This document shows, piece after piece, positions 1-11,384 of a DNA stretch of 64,000 bases. A program made the translations under genes and the position numbers. The notes under the pieces are model-generated. The model saw only the letters and a program-made list of their open reading frames with translations, searched no databases and had not been told where the DNA came from. Every line of letters starts with the position of its first letter. Within the stretch, counting starts at the first letter, position 1. The stretch comes from Branchiostoma floridae (taxonomy: Eukaryota > Chordata > Leptocardii > Amphioxiformes > Branchiostomatidae), in assembly GCF_000003815.2 (NCBI RefSeq), contig NC_049997.1, positions 9,075,875 to 9,139,874 of the forward strand, given 5' to 3'.

Positions 1-365
1 GTCGTAACATTCGGATAGAAAGTCAAACTCACTCTGAGCCCCTAATGATACATGATGAGGCTCACTTATGGCTCTCTTACGATGTAAGCACTCTGTCCGT
101 ACAAGCGCTACTGAACAGGGGGGTCGCCCGTACAGGCACGTACGGGGGGCGAATCCGCAGCCCGATGGCACACAAAGTTTTGCCTGCACGTAAAGTTCTA
201 CGGCGTGTCTATGTGTTCCAAAATCCGTCGTAGTCTCGAGTTCGTACGGAGGCGGTACTTACCACTTACGGATCCCAAAAGATTGCCCAAGTTTTGGCAC
301 GTAGACAGCACGTAGACAGTACGGCGGGTTGTGTCCTTAGTTAAAGGCGCTGAGCCAAAAAGGAG

Positions 366-490
366 CTACTCAAGCAACTGGATATGGTTTTGAAACGGTC
401 AGACGTTTCGGATAGAATCCACTATCCTTCGTCCGTGACACTGAAGTGATCTGGAAGAAGCAGGTCTTTTATACTCTAACTATGAATGAA
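366..490 (+). repeat. Dispersed repeat, copy A
   Basis: This segment carries the words ACTCAAGCAACTGGATAT and ACGGTCAGACGTTTC, then AACTATGAATG near its end. The same words recur in the same order at about 38660-38820, and more loosely at 47738-47812. It is a moderately diverged interspersed repeat of unknown class. The rest of 1-1000 shows no gene that I can recognise. Confidence 0.6.
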
Positions 491-997
491 GACAATTTCA
501 GATGTCCAATAGGAAACGTTGTATGGCATTGTCCTCTATAACATAAGACAAATATGTCTCAAATGATTAATTCTATCAATCAGCGTTTGAAAGACATTTA
601 TTTTCAAACTTGCTTAAAAGAGCTACACAATGATAACAAAGATGAATCGGCCGACAACAAATGGAGTAAAGTAAACAAAATTGAGTGGAAATGACACGTT
701 ACAACGTAAGAGGAAAATTGAGGAGTTAATACCAAATTGTAACCAGAAACTAATTCTGATGACCGCCATCTCCATTCTATTGGAGAATGCTTTGGCAACG
801 TAATGATATACATGTAATCTTCATTGACACGACAAAAGTACAGCGACTTTCGTAAGGTCTACATGTATAACAGCTACTTACAGTACAACTAAACTCACAG
901 ATATGCATAGGTATGAATAAATCAATATATAGTGTATAGCATGTCATTTACACTATTGGTTCTACGGTATAAACATTCGTGAATATATTTACTTACT

Positions 998-1182
998 TGT
1001 ACACAGTGAGGATTATCGCCTCCCAGAATGTAGCTGAGTTTATTTATCGGACAGAGAGTTGCAAATTCTTTATAGCAAGCAGAAAGTAATGCGAACAGCT
1101 CTGTGTGTTTATCATTATACCCAGAACAATCCAGAACAAAGTGAAGTCCGTCTTCGATCTCATTTGGGCAAAATGGACATAT
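998..1182 (-). pseudogene. Non-LTR retrotransposon ORF2 C-terminal fragment
   Basis: The minus strand reads through about 60 codons containing ICPFCPNEIEDGLHFVLDC. This is the Cys/His knuckle followed by an (I/V)ED-x-x-HF-x-x-x-C block typical of the region after the reverse transcriptase domain in many LINE ORF2 proteins. Upstream the frame meets a stop within about 40 bases of the knuckle, so it is a dead fragment. It lies opposite in strand to the LINE tail at 2406-3010, so the two are separate insertions. The rest of 1190-2000 shows a GC-rich hairpin near 1360 and AT-rich sequence with no gene. Confidence 0.6.
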
Positions 1183-2016
1183 GAACTTTCCGACTATTTT
1201 ACGTTTTATGACTTACAGAACGAAAGCTCTATCCTTACGCAGTCTTGTGAACAACAAGAACAACCTGACTGTCAAGGATGCCTTCAGGTATGTCTTCATC
1301 CCGCTTAGCCTGATTAAATCTCGCTTATAGCAGCCCGCCAAACATCCGCCGGCCCCCTCCGCGGGGAGGGGCCAGTTAGAGCCCTGGACAGCGGAGTTTG
1401 TGTTACACAGACTACATCCCGCTAGGCTGTACTAATGTTAGCCCTGTCCAATATAAGAGTCGGCAAAGTACCACATTCTCTTACAAGTCGTTCTTTATTC
1501 TTTATTTATTCACAAATAACAACATGGCTTGAAAACAAATGTATATACATAATTGTACATGCGGGGTGGGCAGAAGCCTATGTGGCCTCCCCCAGAACTA
1601 AGTCGCAGAAATAATTGAATTATCTATTAATAATTAAACTGAACGAAAAAAAGACATAACATAAGTTGAAATCATAATGTGAAGTAGACTTATGGAATAG
1701 AACTCATATTACAAATGATCAAATGAATAAACACAAAACAAAATTTGCAAATCATATAGAAGTATTATAATAGTAAATAATAAATAATATTGTGTTCAGG
1801 AATATTATTTACAATACACAAAAGGTAAATTCATGACTGGTATAGTGAGATGCAATATCAACAGAGAAGAAATGTAGCATTTTTTGCCTCACACAAAGGG
1901 CTTTTTTCTTGGCACAAAATATTTATCACATTCAGTAGATTTCGAATATTTTGTCATCAATCAAAGAAATGTGAGGGGGCTTGCACGTGTCTGCTACGTG
2001 CGCAGAGTTCTTTATG

Positions 2017-2208
2017 CCCCCCTCACATTAGGCGCGATTCGATCGGACGACGAGTCTGCGAGCTCTACATTACGAGGAGGCATGACCCTGACGGGAAGGG
2101 GGAACTCTGCCATTTCTTGGTCGGCATCAGGGTCATGCCTCCTCGTAAATTATAGATCGCAGACTCGTCGTGCGATCGAATCGCGCCTAATGTGAGGGGG
2201 GGGGGGGG
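2017..2208. mobile_element. Hairpin MITE with long inverted arms
   Basis: The left arm begins CCCCCCTCACATTAGGCGCG and the right arm ends CGCGCCTAATGTGAGGGG. Both arms continue inward through ACGAGTCTGCGA and the ACGAGGAGGCATGACCCTGA block, so almost the whole 190 bp can fold on itself. It contains no transposase. It is a non-autonomous DNA element or fold-back element. The terminal G-run at 2194-2209 may be a slippage tract. Confidence 0.75.
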
Positions 2209-2405
2209 GTATAAGAAAGACACGATATAAGGAAATGATATTTTACCGGTTACATTAAGACTTGACATAATATTTACATGTATCTACCTCGAGCTTATAG
2301 CCCCAAAGGTTAGCTTCTTTTCCGACAAAATTAGTCTGCCTCTTGCAGACAAAACAAAATGTCATTCGTAGCACCGCCACGTAATACCGTATAATTCCTC
2401 CAAAT

Positions 2406-3010
2406 ATGGTCAAACATGCTCTTACTTCTTCAGACAAATCACATTCTCCTACGCAGTCGTGTCAAAACTCATTAACAGGCAGTCTAACAGGCCTACCTAC
2501 ACACAAGTCACGTCGTGAACACTTAACTGTTAACTTCGCCAAATCACTTAAACAGTCGAAGCTGTACAGACACCTACTACCACTCTCACGTGTGGATATC
2601 AGTGGCAGGGTGACTCGTTCATCACACAAACTCGACACTGTTCATTGTAGAACGGAAAGATACAGATCGAGTGCTATACCCTACATGGTGCGCAAGCTGA
2701 ACATGTAAATACCTGAATCTGCGCTCTAGATGTGACAATCTGTTTTATAAGCGAACTTTGACTAACTACCCATCACCTTCGTAATCAAATTTGTTGTATT
2801 TTTAGCCAAATTTGTCACTGTTAAGCAACTGTGTGCAATATATGTAAATACTATGTGCAATATTCGCTAACGTGCAATATTCGCTGATGTACGAACATTG
2901 TTTTTAATAACTGTCTTCGATTTTGATAAATGTAACACGACAGTGCAATTCAGGGCCATGGCCCTGCCATTCTGTACCGTGTAAAGTGATGAAGAAGAAA
3001 TAAACCATAC
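2406..3010 (+). mobile_element. 3' end of a non-LTR retrotransposon (ORF2 tail plus 3' UTR)
   Basis: An open frame of 100 codons ends at 2708. It contains SRREHLTVNFAKSL and CRTERYRSSAIPYMVRKLN. This arrangement (RR-x-x-L-x-x-x-FAKSL, then RTERY-x-x-S-x-IPYM and a stop soon after) is the usual extreme C-terminus of LINE ORF2 proteins in marine invertebrates. About 290 bp of AT-rich sequence follows, with repeated GTGCAATATTCGCT words and an AATAAA at 2999-3004, as expected of a retroposon 3' UTR. The rest of the element is absent, so this is a 5'-truncated copy. Confidence 0.65.
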
Positions 3011-3199
3011 TATAGTCTGTGCCGTTGGGACCGGGCATAGGAGGATGACTAATCATGGCATTAAATATTCATGCACCTTGACGTTGGCTGTTGTACTGTT
3101 TGTCTGTTGTCTGCACAGTATAGCCATGTACGTGCAAGCAGAGCCAACCAGAACCACCTCATAAAACCGCCTCGTTCGCTTCGCTCACATCGGTAGTTT

Positions 3200-3905
3200 C
3201 ATTTGGTGGTTATAGCGAAGACCCAGGCGTTATGACACCATATACACCTTGGGGTGGGTCATTAACCCCCTTCTACTACAAAATGTTGTTCCTCTTTTAT
3301 TCTATAAAGCGACTTTCTGTCCTGGAGAGCAATAACCACTATGCCACACTACTTTGGGAAGAAACATACTTAGTAACCACGTAAATGACACGTTGGTCTC
3401 TATTGTGCCTTTTAAAGGAATAGTGAATGTGTTATTCACATTGACTCCCAGGAAAATGACCATGCAACATTTCGACACATCGACAAATTTCGTCTATATC
3501 TCGGACATGTCAAGATGTAAAGGAATAAGAAAGTGCGTCACGAGAACACCGGTGCTTCACTACCGCACATGCGCAATCGTCGGCAATGGCGGGATTCTCC
3601 TCAACAGCAGCTGTGGGAACGAGATCGACAGTCATGATTACGTCATCAGAATCAACATGGCGCCCGTCAAGAACTATGAGAAGGTAAAATTCTCTTGGAT
3701 GATTTCAGTCACGTGACTACGACGTAGTGCTATCTGCGTTGTTGTATGGTTCATATAGCTGTTTAAATGACCCGCCCTGAGGTGTTTACGGTGCCTTAAT
3801 ACATGGTAGGCTCCTATAACCACCAAAAGAACGACCGAGCGTAGCGACCGACCATGAATTATGGCACCGTATACGTATTCACCGAAGGAAGTGGGCCATT
3901 AACAT
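3200..3905. repeat. Inverted pair of repeats flanking the sialyltransferase L-motif exon
   Basis: A segment near 3200-3270 (GGTGGTTATAG ... GGTGGGTCATTAA) reappears in reverse complement at about 3764-3905, where the plus strand reads TTTAAATGACCCGCCC and later CTATAACCACC. The pair brackets the exon at 3451-3683. The copies are diverged, so this is an old inverted insertion or two insertions of one family. Confidence 0.5.
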
Positions 3906-5893
3906 ATCATCAAACATACATTTTAATGTATAAATATGCCTAGTGACGACTCCCAACGGTGTATTTTCTCACTTTGGAGTCGCAGTTTCTGTTTGTCCAG
4001 CCTTTTTTCTTGCTGGCCGGTCGAGATTGTTGCTATCCCTGCTTTCCAAATCCCCTTTAATACCCGCACGGCCAAACGATACAATCTCATCACCAAGACA
4101 CTGTTTGTGATCTACACTTCCGACGAGTTTGAACAGCGGCGCCATTTTGGATCTCATCCCTCCTCCTAGGGGTGGGTACCGGACTACCGGTACAGAAAAT
4201 TCAGGTCCAGGTCCAGTCCAGGTCCAGAGGATCAGGTCCAGGTGTGGACCTGAACCTGGACCTAATTGTCTGTGAATGGGTAATACTCAAAACAATGATC
4301 CATTTCGCTACAAAAGAATCTGTTTGGTGGAGTATCATATCTTCAAGTGAACAACGCTAACTGCCTCTGTTAAGTTAGACCAATATTGACTGTAGAAACT
4401 TGATAGAAATAGCTATCAACTCTCCTCTACTTCGCCGTTGCTGTTTTCTTGGACCAATAAGCCCCAAAACACGTGAAAGCCTACCGCCGTATTGACGGTA
4501 TAATCTGTTCATTACTAATCGGTCCAACACCCGGTCCAATGAATCTTTTCAGGTCCGGTTTTTCTGGACCGGTCCAAAAAGGAAAAAAAATCGGTTATAT
4601 ACTGGTACACCGTACCGGTACCCAGCCCTTCGTCCGCCTTCTTTCCAGTAGCTCATTGACGAGTATCTGCTGTTTGGTGTATTGTATTACTTGGATAAGA
4701 CATATTCATCGACATCCATAAATTTTCTTTTACAGGACGTGGGAACAAGGACAAACATGACTTCCGTCAATTGGACCCTCGCCAAAGACCTCTCGAAGAA
4801 ACTTTCAAACACCACCACACGGGAAGAAGTTATGGAAAGTTTATCGACTGTAAATCATGGAGTCATCAGCTACTTTAAAGGATTGACAGATGAAGTCAAG
4901 GAGGGTCTTCGAGCTCTGGACAACAGTCTGGCACAGAGCGGCATGAACGTCTCAGTAACGTACTCTTTAGACAGTGTGCAAGCAAAAATATCTCGGTAAG
5001 ACACGCTAAGATAAAGAAGAAAATATACTTGTGGAAAAGCATATGATATTAATTATGTTTATTTGCACAAAACCATGCCCGAAGGCTAATTACATAATAC
5101 CGTCTCAAGGACTAAGCGAACTAGATAGTGTGATACATAAAATCAATGTCTTATCAACTACATGTATATGATACAATGAATACTATTGTCGGGTTTGACT
5201 TCTTCTTTGAAGACAGTGGTTAATGAACTGTCCCACGTTCTGTTGATGGTGGGATTTTGTGCTTTTAGTAGAAATATAGTCTTTTGGTGATCACTTAGGT
5301 GGTAAAAGCTTGGTGAAATTGTGACAGTTGTTTGAATAATGTACATGTATATAGTGATATTTATGGTTATTAAATCTATAGTCTTGTTCGACAAGAAAAT
5401 CCAATTTGTGTTCATCTCATTGTAAAGTATCACTGTGGCGTTGTTATCTTTTCAAGATAGTCGACATCTCGAATACCTCTCGGATTGCAGATGCTGAATT
5501 GCTCTTTAAATCACTTAAAATTCATGTATTTTTGTTTCGTGTGGCGGTACTAGTGTAATGGCATGCGTTGAAATTTTGAGAGTTGAAGTTCCATTTATGT
5601 TTATTAATTCTATCTCTTCACTACTTTGCCTACCCAGCATGCTACGCACAACGCTGTCTCCAACATCCGGGCTCATCGCCTACATCCTGGGAACGACGTT
5701 CTGTGACGTCATCACCCTGTACGGCTTCTACCCGTTCGCCACGGACATGCGCAACAGGACGCTGTTTTATCATTACTATGATCATATTCCCGTTAATCAC
5801 GGAAGTACGCACGATTTCAATATTGAATATAACTTTCTTACAGAGCTTCACAACAACGGGGCCGTTCGGTTAGTTTCTGACAAATGTGAATGA
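3451..5893 (+). CDS. ST8Sia-type alpha-2,8-sialyltransferase, last three exons
   Basis: Exons: about 3451-3683 (5' limit inferred from the acceptor TTGACTCCCAG), 4736-4995 and 5638-5893. Phases join without breaks and a TGA ends the frame. The large sialylmotif is plain: [20 protein letters not shown], then [13 protein letters not shown] and [12 protein letters not shown] across the intron. The third exon gives the small motif ([16 protein letters not shown] and LYGFYPF), motif III (HYYDHIP) and motif VS ([18 protein letters not shown]), ending with the usual C-terminal Cys (SDKCE). Family knowledge: GT29 enzymes of the Golgi lumen transferring sialic acid from CMP-Neu5Ac; this pattern is closest to the ST8Sia group. 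I did not find the N-terminal membrane anchor and stem exons, which may lie upstream or outside the window. The exact acceptor specificity cannot be read here. Confidence 0.85.
4167..4640. mobile_element. DNA-transposon-like repeat with GGTACC-type ends in the sialyltransferase intron
   Basis: The element starts GGGGTGGGTACCGG and ends CCGGTACCCAGCCC, giving imperfect inverted termini. The interior carries tandem GGTCCAGGTCCAG words. Pieces of the same family recur at about 19622-19815, 23074-23200 and 31050-31245, sharing CTTTTCAGGTCCGG-type or TTGGTGGAGTAT words. It has no coding capacity and is a non-autonomous element of unknown superfamily. Confidence 0.6.
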
Positions 5894-6202
5894 TTCTATT
5901 CCCTAAAATGGGTAGAAATCAACAGCTGAAATCATACGTACATAATGTAATGGTTCTTTGGGAGCTTACCAAAGTCGTTAGTCTATCACAGCAAACAAAT
6001 GTCGATGTAACAGCGTACTTACAATATATCGTAATTATTTTTCACAATCATACTAAAGATACTCAAGTAATCAGACGTGTTTTGTTAACGGTTAGACAAT
6101 TCAGATAGCTTTTATTGTCTTTCTTTGTATGCATGTGAAAGATCCCACGTTGCTCAAATCATTGTTAGCTGTCCTTGTTGCGCACAATTTTTAAAACACT
6201 TG

Positions 6203-6345
6203 CGGTGTTCCCCAGGGGTTCATTTTTGGACCCCTCCTTTTCATTGTGTACATCAACGACCTGCCTAAATGTGTACAGTCATGTAAGGTGGCTATATATG
6301 CGGACGACACTATTGTCTACTTTTCACACCGGAGCAGACAGGTAA
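6203..6345 (+). pseudogene. Reverse transcriptase fragment of a non-LTR retrotransposon
   Basis: The plus strand reads GVPQGFIFGPLLFIVYINDLP, here split as GVPQG followed by the FGPLLFIVYINDLP block, and about 10 codons later AIYADDTIVYF. These are the conserved RT motifs around the YADD catalytic box of Jockey/CR1/I-type LINE polymerases. The fragment has no start and soon loses the frame. It need not belong to the LINE tail at 2406-3010. The region 5894-6200 shows nothing else that I can name. Confidence 0.75.
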
Positions 6346-6514
6346 TAACAGGAGTCGCTTCAAAAACACTCAGACTAAACCCTTCGTATACAAACTACTT
6401 AGTATATACACTACGAAAAGGATGAAGAAAGACTGAATGCAGCTATAGGACTTTCCAGACTATAGATGCAGAACCCAGTGACTGATGATATACACTACGA
6501 CAAATACTTTATAT

Positions 6515-7097
6515 GCTTCAGACAATGTGTGACACCCGCGGCAACGCTATGCTGACCCCTTGACCTTGTGCTTTGCCTTCAGTACTTCGCCTTGGATGAG
6601 CAGCTCCTTTTATTCTGCCTTTAGCTACTCCCGTTCTGCTTTTGGTCCTTATCTAAAGTTTGTCTCTTGTACATGTTTGACTACACACTAGGACAAATGA
6701 TTGATGTACTTCAGCTAGATGACAATGAGTGACACACACGACAACGCTTTGCTGCCCACTTGTGCTTTGCCTTCAGTACTTCGCCTTGGATACGAAGCTC
6801 CTCCCGCTCTGCCTTTAGTTCCTCCCGTTCTGCTCTTGGTACTTAAAGTTGGTTGAAATCTGTACTTGCCTGGTTCCGACCGCTGGTCGATGATGTATGT
6901 ATGTACTTAAAGTTTGTCTCTTGTGCATGTTTGACTACACAGTACACACTATGACAAATGATTGATATCGATGTACTTCAGCTAGATGACAATGAGTGAC
7001 ACACGCGGCAATGCTCTGCTGACAACTTGTGCTTTGCCTTCAGTACTTCGCCTTGGATACGCAGCTCCTCTCGCTCTGCCTTTAGCTGCTCTCGTTC
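6515..7097 (-). repeat. Three tandem copies of a coiled-coil terminal exon
   Basis: On the minus strand three copies lie at about 6978-7097, 6711-6845 and 6515-6650. The first two can be read as an open frame containing LKAEREELRIQGEVLKAKHK, then RCRVCHSLSSS or HCRVCHSLSSS and a stop. The third has at least three in-frame stops and is dead. They lie directly 3' of the last exon of the unrecognised minus-strand gene. A possible 91-base intron (7086-7176) would join that gene's DLETE codons in frame to the nearest copy, giving an alternative longer coiled coil. Confidence 0.6.
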
Positions 7098-9785
7098 ACA
7101 GGCCGTTCTTATGGAAACCTGCTGCCACCATGCCGACTCCTGTCTCCCGTCCCACCTTAGTCTCTAGTCTTCTCACCTCCGTCTCCAAATCCTTCTTTCT
7201 CTCCAGAAGCTCTTCGTATTCCCTCTTCTGTTTGGTTTTGTAACGCTCGGTATACATCCAAGGAGCTATCGCCGTAGCCTGACTGGGCAAGCTGTTTTTA
7301 GACCGCGCCGATTTCTTCGGACGCGTTTTCCTAAAAGGAAATTTGAGTTACTTATAATGACATTTTGTTGTGGTCGTCTGGCTATTGCCTAATTTTGACT
7401 AACTGTTACGATTGGCATCTTTGTTGCGATGACATCCAGTTTTAAGTCACGACAGCTGCAAATTGAACTACATGTACATGTACATGATATGTCTAAACTT
7501 ATATATGGACATGTATATATGACATACATTGTACTGGCACATCAGAAATATGGTTAGGCTGCGGCACATTTATCCCTCTTTGAATTTACACAAAAAAAAC
7601 TATGTCATATTATTCGCCGAACCACACACCTGCTTATAATTATATTCTGAGATTGTAGTAAACTTCTTCTTGAGTCTTAGACAATGAAAGTTTGACAAAT
7701 CAAATCTATATAGTCAGAGAACTCACTATGAAAAAGAATCGCAATGGAATTTTTTCTCAATATATACATGGTTAACAATTTAACATCAAAAGGACTTCAA
7801 TACGCGAATCGGTTTGTGGAATATTAAGCAAAAATAAGCAACTTACGTCCTTGCAATCGTCACTGTGGTCTTTTGATGTTTGGTTGGAACAATGGACTCC
7901 TTGACTGGCGTTTGTGTCACACCTGGCTCTAAAGACTGTTGTCTGAGGAAAAAAATAATTAAAGACTTACATGAATGGTTTATCGCAGACAAGGGATGTG
8001 TATTTCGGATGCTTTCTATAATATCCATTGTTTTACAAACAATGCAAAGGTAGATTTGTGTGCAATGAAGAGACGGAAATTAATACAATAGAACGTGTTG
8101 ACTTTCGCCGCTATTCAAAGAGTTGTCACTACTAGTATATCAATACTGGCAGTACAATGCACCTGTTCTACATTGTGTAGTCAAATAGAAGTTAGTAAAA
8201 AGTAAAGACGCTTCCGCTGTATATGGTTAGCAATATTAATTGAACACCAAAAGAAACTTCAGTGAACTATTACTGTATATGGTTCAACCCGTTGGCAATA
8301 TCAATTTAACACCAGAATAAACTTCAGTGAACTACGAGGGGCGTTCAATAAGTAATAACTCTGACTCATTTCCCATAGCAGGAGATTAATGAAACTTGGC
8401 ACAGTTATTAGTCTTTTTCTTCATGGGAACCATCCAGAGTCATGCATTTCTCCCATCGTTTGATGCAGCTCTGGACACCGTTTTTGTAGGACAACAGATG
8501 CCTCATCAATGGCAGAAGAGGAACGACCAGGTCTGGGAGCTGTTTCCACAGACTTCCGGCCATGTTTGAATTCAGGATGCCAGCGTTTTACAAGGTCATA
8601 TGATGGGGCATCATCACCATAAGTTTCTTTCATTTCATCAAAAGTCTCCTTTGGTGTGCGCCCTTTCAAATACAAAAACCGGATCACTACGCGACACTCA
8701 ACTGGCTCCATTTCACACCTGGTCCATCTCACACCTCACACCTGAGGATGATACTCAGGCAAGATATAAGCAACTTACGTCCTTGTAACTGTGGTATTTT
8801 GATGTTTGGCTGGAGCAATGGACTCTTTGGCTGGCGTTTCTGGAACATCTGAATGTTGTCTGTAGAAAAAACAACAATTAAAGACCTACATGAATGGCCC
8901 GTCAGAAATGTCTCAGACAAGGGATGTGTATTTCGGATGCTTTCCATAATTTCCATTGTTTGACAAACTATGCAAAGGTAGATTTGGATACATGGAAGAG
9001 ACGAAAGTCAATACAATAAAACGTTTTGTCAACATTAAAACAATTGATTTATTAGTTATTTAATATCATCAGTTAACTGACAGTGTAATCTATACCAGTA
9101 AAAAGTAAATGCGTTTTTCATAACATTACTATCTATTGCTATGTATTTGTCTAAATGGTCTCTGTCATGCCTAATGTTATTGTTAGAACTTTCTGTCAAA
9201 CAGGGAGAAAGTGCGAGATTGGACACAGCCCAATATCTGTTTACTTACGTGTTCTCGAGTGCCACATTGTTGTCCTTTTCCTGTTCTTGTTGTTTCTGAT
9301 GCTTAGCGCTGTTCAGCCAGAACTGATGCCGATGCTCCAATGGCCGCTTCGAGTCACATCTGCTGGGGTGGCCCTTCGGCTTGGAACAAGGCCGATTCCT
9401 TTTATGACAGTATTCAAACCTGTGTTGTGAATAGGGGAAAGAATTAAATTGTTAACAGGTCGAATTTTATGCTTGTTTGTTTGAATTGGTGGGAGCGAAA
9501 AAACAATAGAGTAAAAATATTTAGCACAAGACACAATGATGCGTAAAAAAATAGCCGTGGGCATTATTTGTGTATATCTTCACGTATACATCTCTATATT
9601 GTTTGTTTCATTCTTTCACACAGCGAACTTTGGCCTATCTAGCTTTCAAAAGCTTATATTATTATAATGCAGTATCTGAAAGAATCAGATAGATATATGG
9701 AATCCAGGATGTGTGCTTGAAAATACATAGAAAGTAAAGAATTAACTTACGGCTTTGTAGGCGCAGTGTTCTCTGATTCATCCAT
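7096..9785 (-). CDS. Unrecognised protein, 205 aa, Cys/His cluster plus leucine-zipper-like end
   Basis: Coding exons on the minus strand: 9785-9751, 9419-9249, 8859-8779, 7942-7847 and 7330-7096. The frame is unbroken and every junction has GT/AG. Residues 11-37 hold C16, C23, H29 and C33 within CSKPKGHPSRC, a possible zinc site of a type I cannot name. Residues 70-128 are two tandem copies of a 27- to 32-residue unit (PAKESIAPAKHQ and PVKESIVPTKHQ), each on its own exon. Residues about 157-188 (KTKQKREYEELLERKKDLE) are basic, then have Leu every seventh residue, like a short bZIP or coiled coil. An ATF4-like origin is possible but not shown. A noncoding first exon ending at 10310 and an exon 2 acceptor at 9837 complete the model. 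Confidence 0.65.
8333..8735 (-). mobile_element. Internally deleted mariner-family element
   Basis: The minus strand encodes an N-terminal HTH domain (MEPVECRVVIRFLYLKG, then DAPSYDLVKRW and RPGRSSS) like mariner transposase. It then jumps, in another frame, to what looks like the transposase C-terminus (SCIKRWEKCMTLDGSHEEK). The catalytic DDD region is absent. At the 3' end of the element, next to a TA, is the sequence ACGAGGGGCGTTCAATAAGT, typical of mariner inverted repeats. The partner repeat near 8735 is missing. It sits in an intron of the unrecognised gene, between its two duplicated exons. Confidence 0.75.
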
Positions 9786-10309
9786 GGCTATAAAGGGGAT
9801 TTGCTAGTAGTCGGTTACACACCAGATGTGATGAAACCTGCAAGAAAGTCGTGTAATATAGGTATGTGCCAGCACTGTACATGCATTTCTAATACAACAC
9901 AAGCAACAAGATGCATGTAGTGTACGCCATGTGAAATAAAGGACGAACGGATATTTAGCTAAGGCTATTGAAAAAAGCGCCAATACAACGTTAACGGAGC
10001 CTACTAGTGCTTACCGAACTCTACTTACAAAGCAGAAATATACGTGCTATCCATGATAAAAAAATCCCTAGACATCTTACACGGAACTGTAAGCATGTAT
10101 AAGATTTTCAGACCTAAACTAAGAGTATTGGAGAGAGAAGGTGTGTATTTTTGTCGCTAGAGAATCTTATTCTCAATCTTTAATCGATACATGAAACAGT
10201 ACATTTGTGTATTAAGTAGGCAATGCCATATGAAAAATCCTTTATAAAATCAACATTGCTGGCGAATGAATTTTAAGTTTTAATAGAAAGCTGTAGAGCC
10301 CAAGCTTAC

Positions 10310-10400
10310 CGTACACAGTGCTGGCGTAGGGTCCTAGGATGACGGTCCCAGCAGACAACTGACGCGGGGTCTTTTAAATTCGCGGGCAATTATCACAGTA
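10310..10400 (-). promoter_or_regulatory. Probable promoter and first noncoding exon of the 7.1-9.8 kb gene
   Basis: A donor (TAC-G then GTAAGC) ends a candidate exon at 10310. On the minus strand TTTAAAAG lies at about 10371-10378 and an inverted CCAAT (TGTGATTGGCC) about 45 bases further upstream; another CCAAT-type word (accaatcaatacc) lies near 10450. The spacing suits a transcription start near 10345. The TATA-like word is inferred from position only. Confidence 0.45.
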
Positions 10401-11384
10401 AGAGCGCTTGGCCAATCACAGCCCAGCTTCTGCCATCGATCTGAACCAGGACCAATCAATACCAGGCTTCTTTGGTTTAGCCTCCTTAGAAGACTTCGAG
10501 TGGGGCAAGACTTGGCTGGTGAGTCAGTTTCAAGTTGGCTATGGTTCTCTCCTCCTCGAGGCGAAACTCCTTCCACGGCAAACTACCTTTCTCTAGGAAT
10601 CTCCCTTTAACGCGAATGGCAAACTCCTTTTCCCGGCATTAGAGAAGATTAGCCAACTTTGAAACTAGCCCCCCCCCCTCATGAAATATAAGCCAGCCCG
10701 CTCACTGGAAGCTTACGAAGGAGGCTACATTTGTTTGTTTATTTATTTATTTATTTGTTCAGCTGTTTACATAGCCAGTGTTGTCCAACTAGCCAGGGGC
10801 TATTGCCAAGGGCTTCTTTGGTTTCTTTGCCAAGGGCTTCTTTTTCTCTGGGAGGAAAAGTACATGTTACATATTATATACAATCACTAACATCATTTAT
10901 TACATGTATACAATCTGTACACGCTAAAGTCACATATAATAGGTAAATATATAAAAGACTGCTTTGTCATAAGAACAATGCCGAAACTCATAATTAGCCC
11001 CACTCGGATTGTAATACAATATCAATGATTTAAGCTAGCTCTTATTGTTCTAGAAATTAGGATGCCAATTTCATTCTATATTCATAATCTGCATATGTAC
11101 TAAGTTTGATACTTGTTGTAGTAATTAGGATGATAAGTTTGTTTCTTCTTCTCTTTTTTTTTGCCATACATTGTACCGTGTACGATCGTTGCGCAATAAA
11201 GTTCTTCTATAATGAGGTAGTGACAATAGCTGACATTTAAATTTAAAAGCAACAGAGAATGGATCTCCGAGAGAGAACCAGGCTTTGGCTTTGAAGGAGG
11301 ATAATGTGGTAGCTGTTTGTGTTTCAACTTGGGAGATTGTTCCATAACTGAGTGGCTCTGTACTGGAAGAAGGCTACATTTGGT

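Noticed and set aside
10334-10596. Overlapping frames on both strands near 10.4 kb
   Set aside because: They show no family similarity, lie in the presumed promoter, and have no matching splice context.
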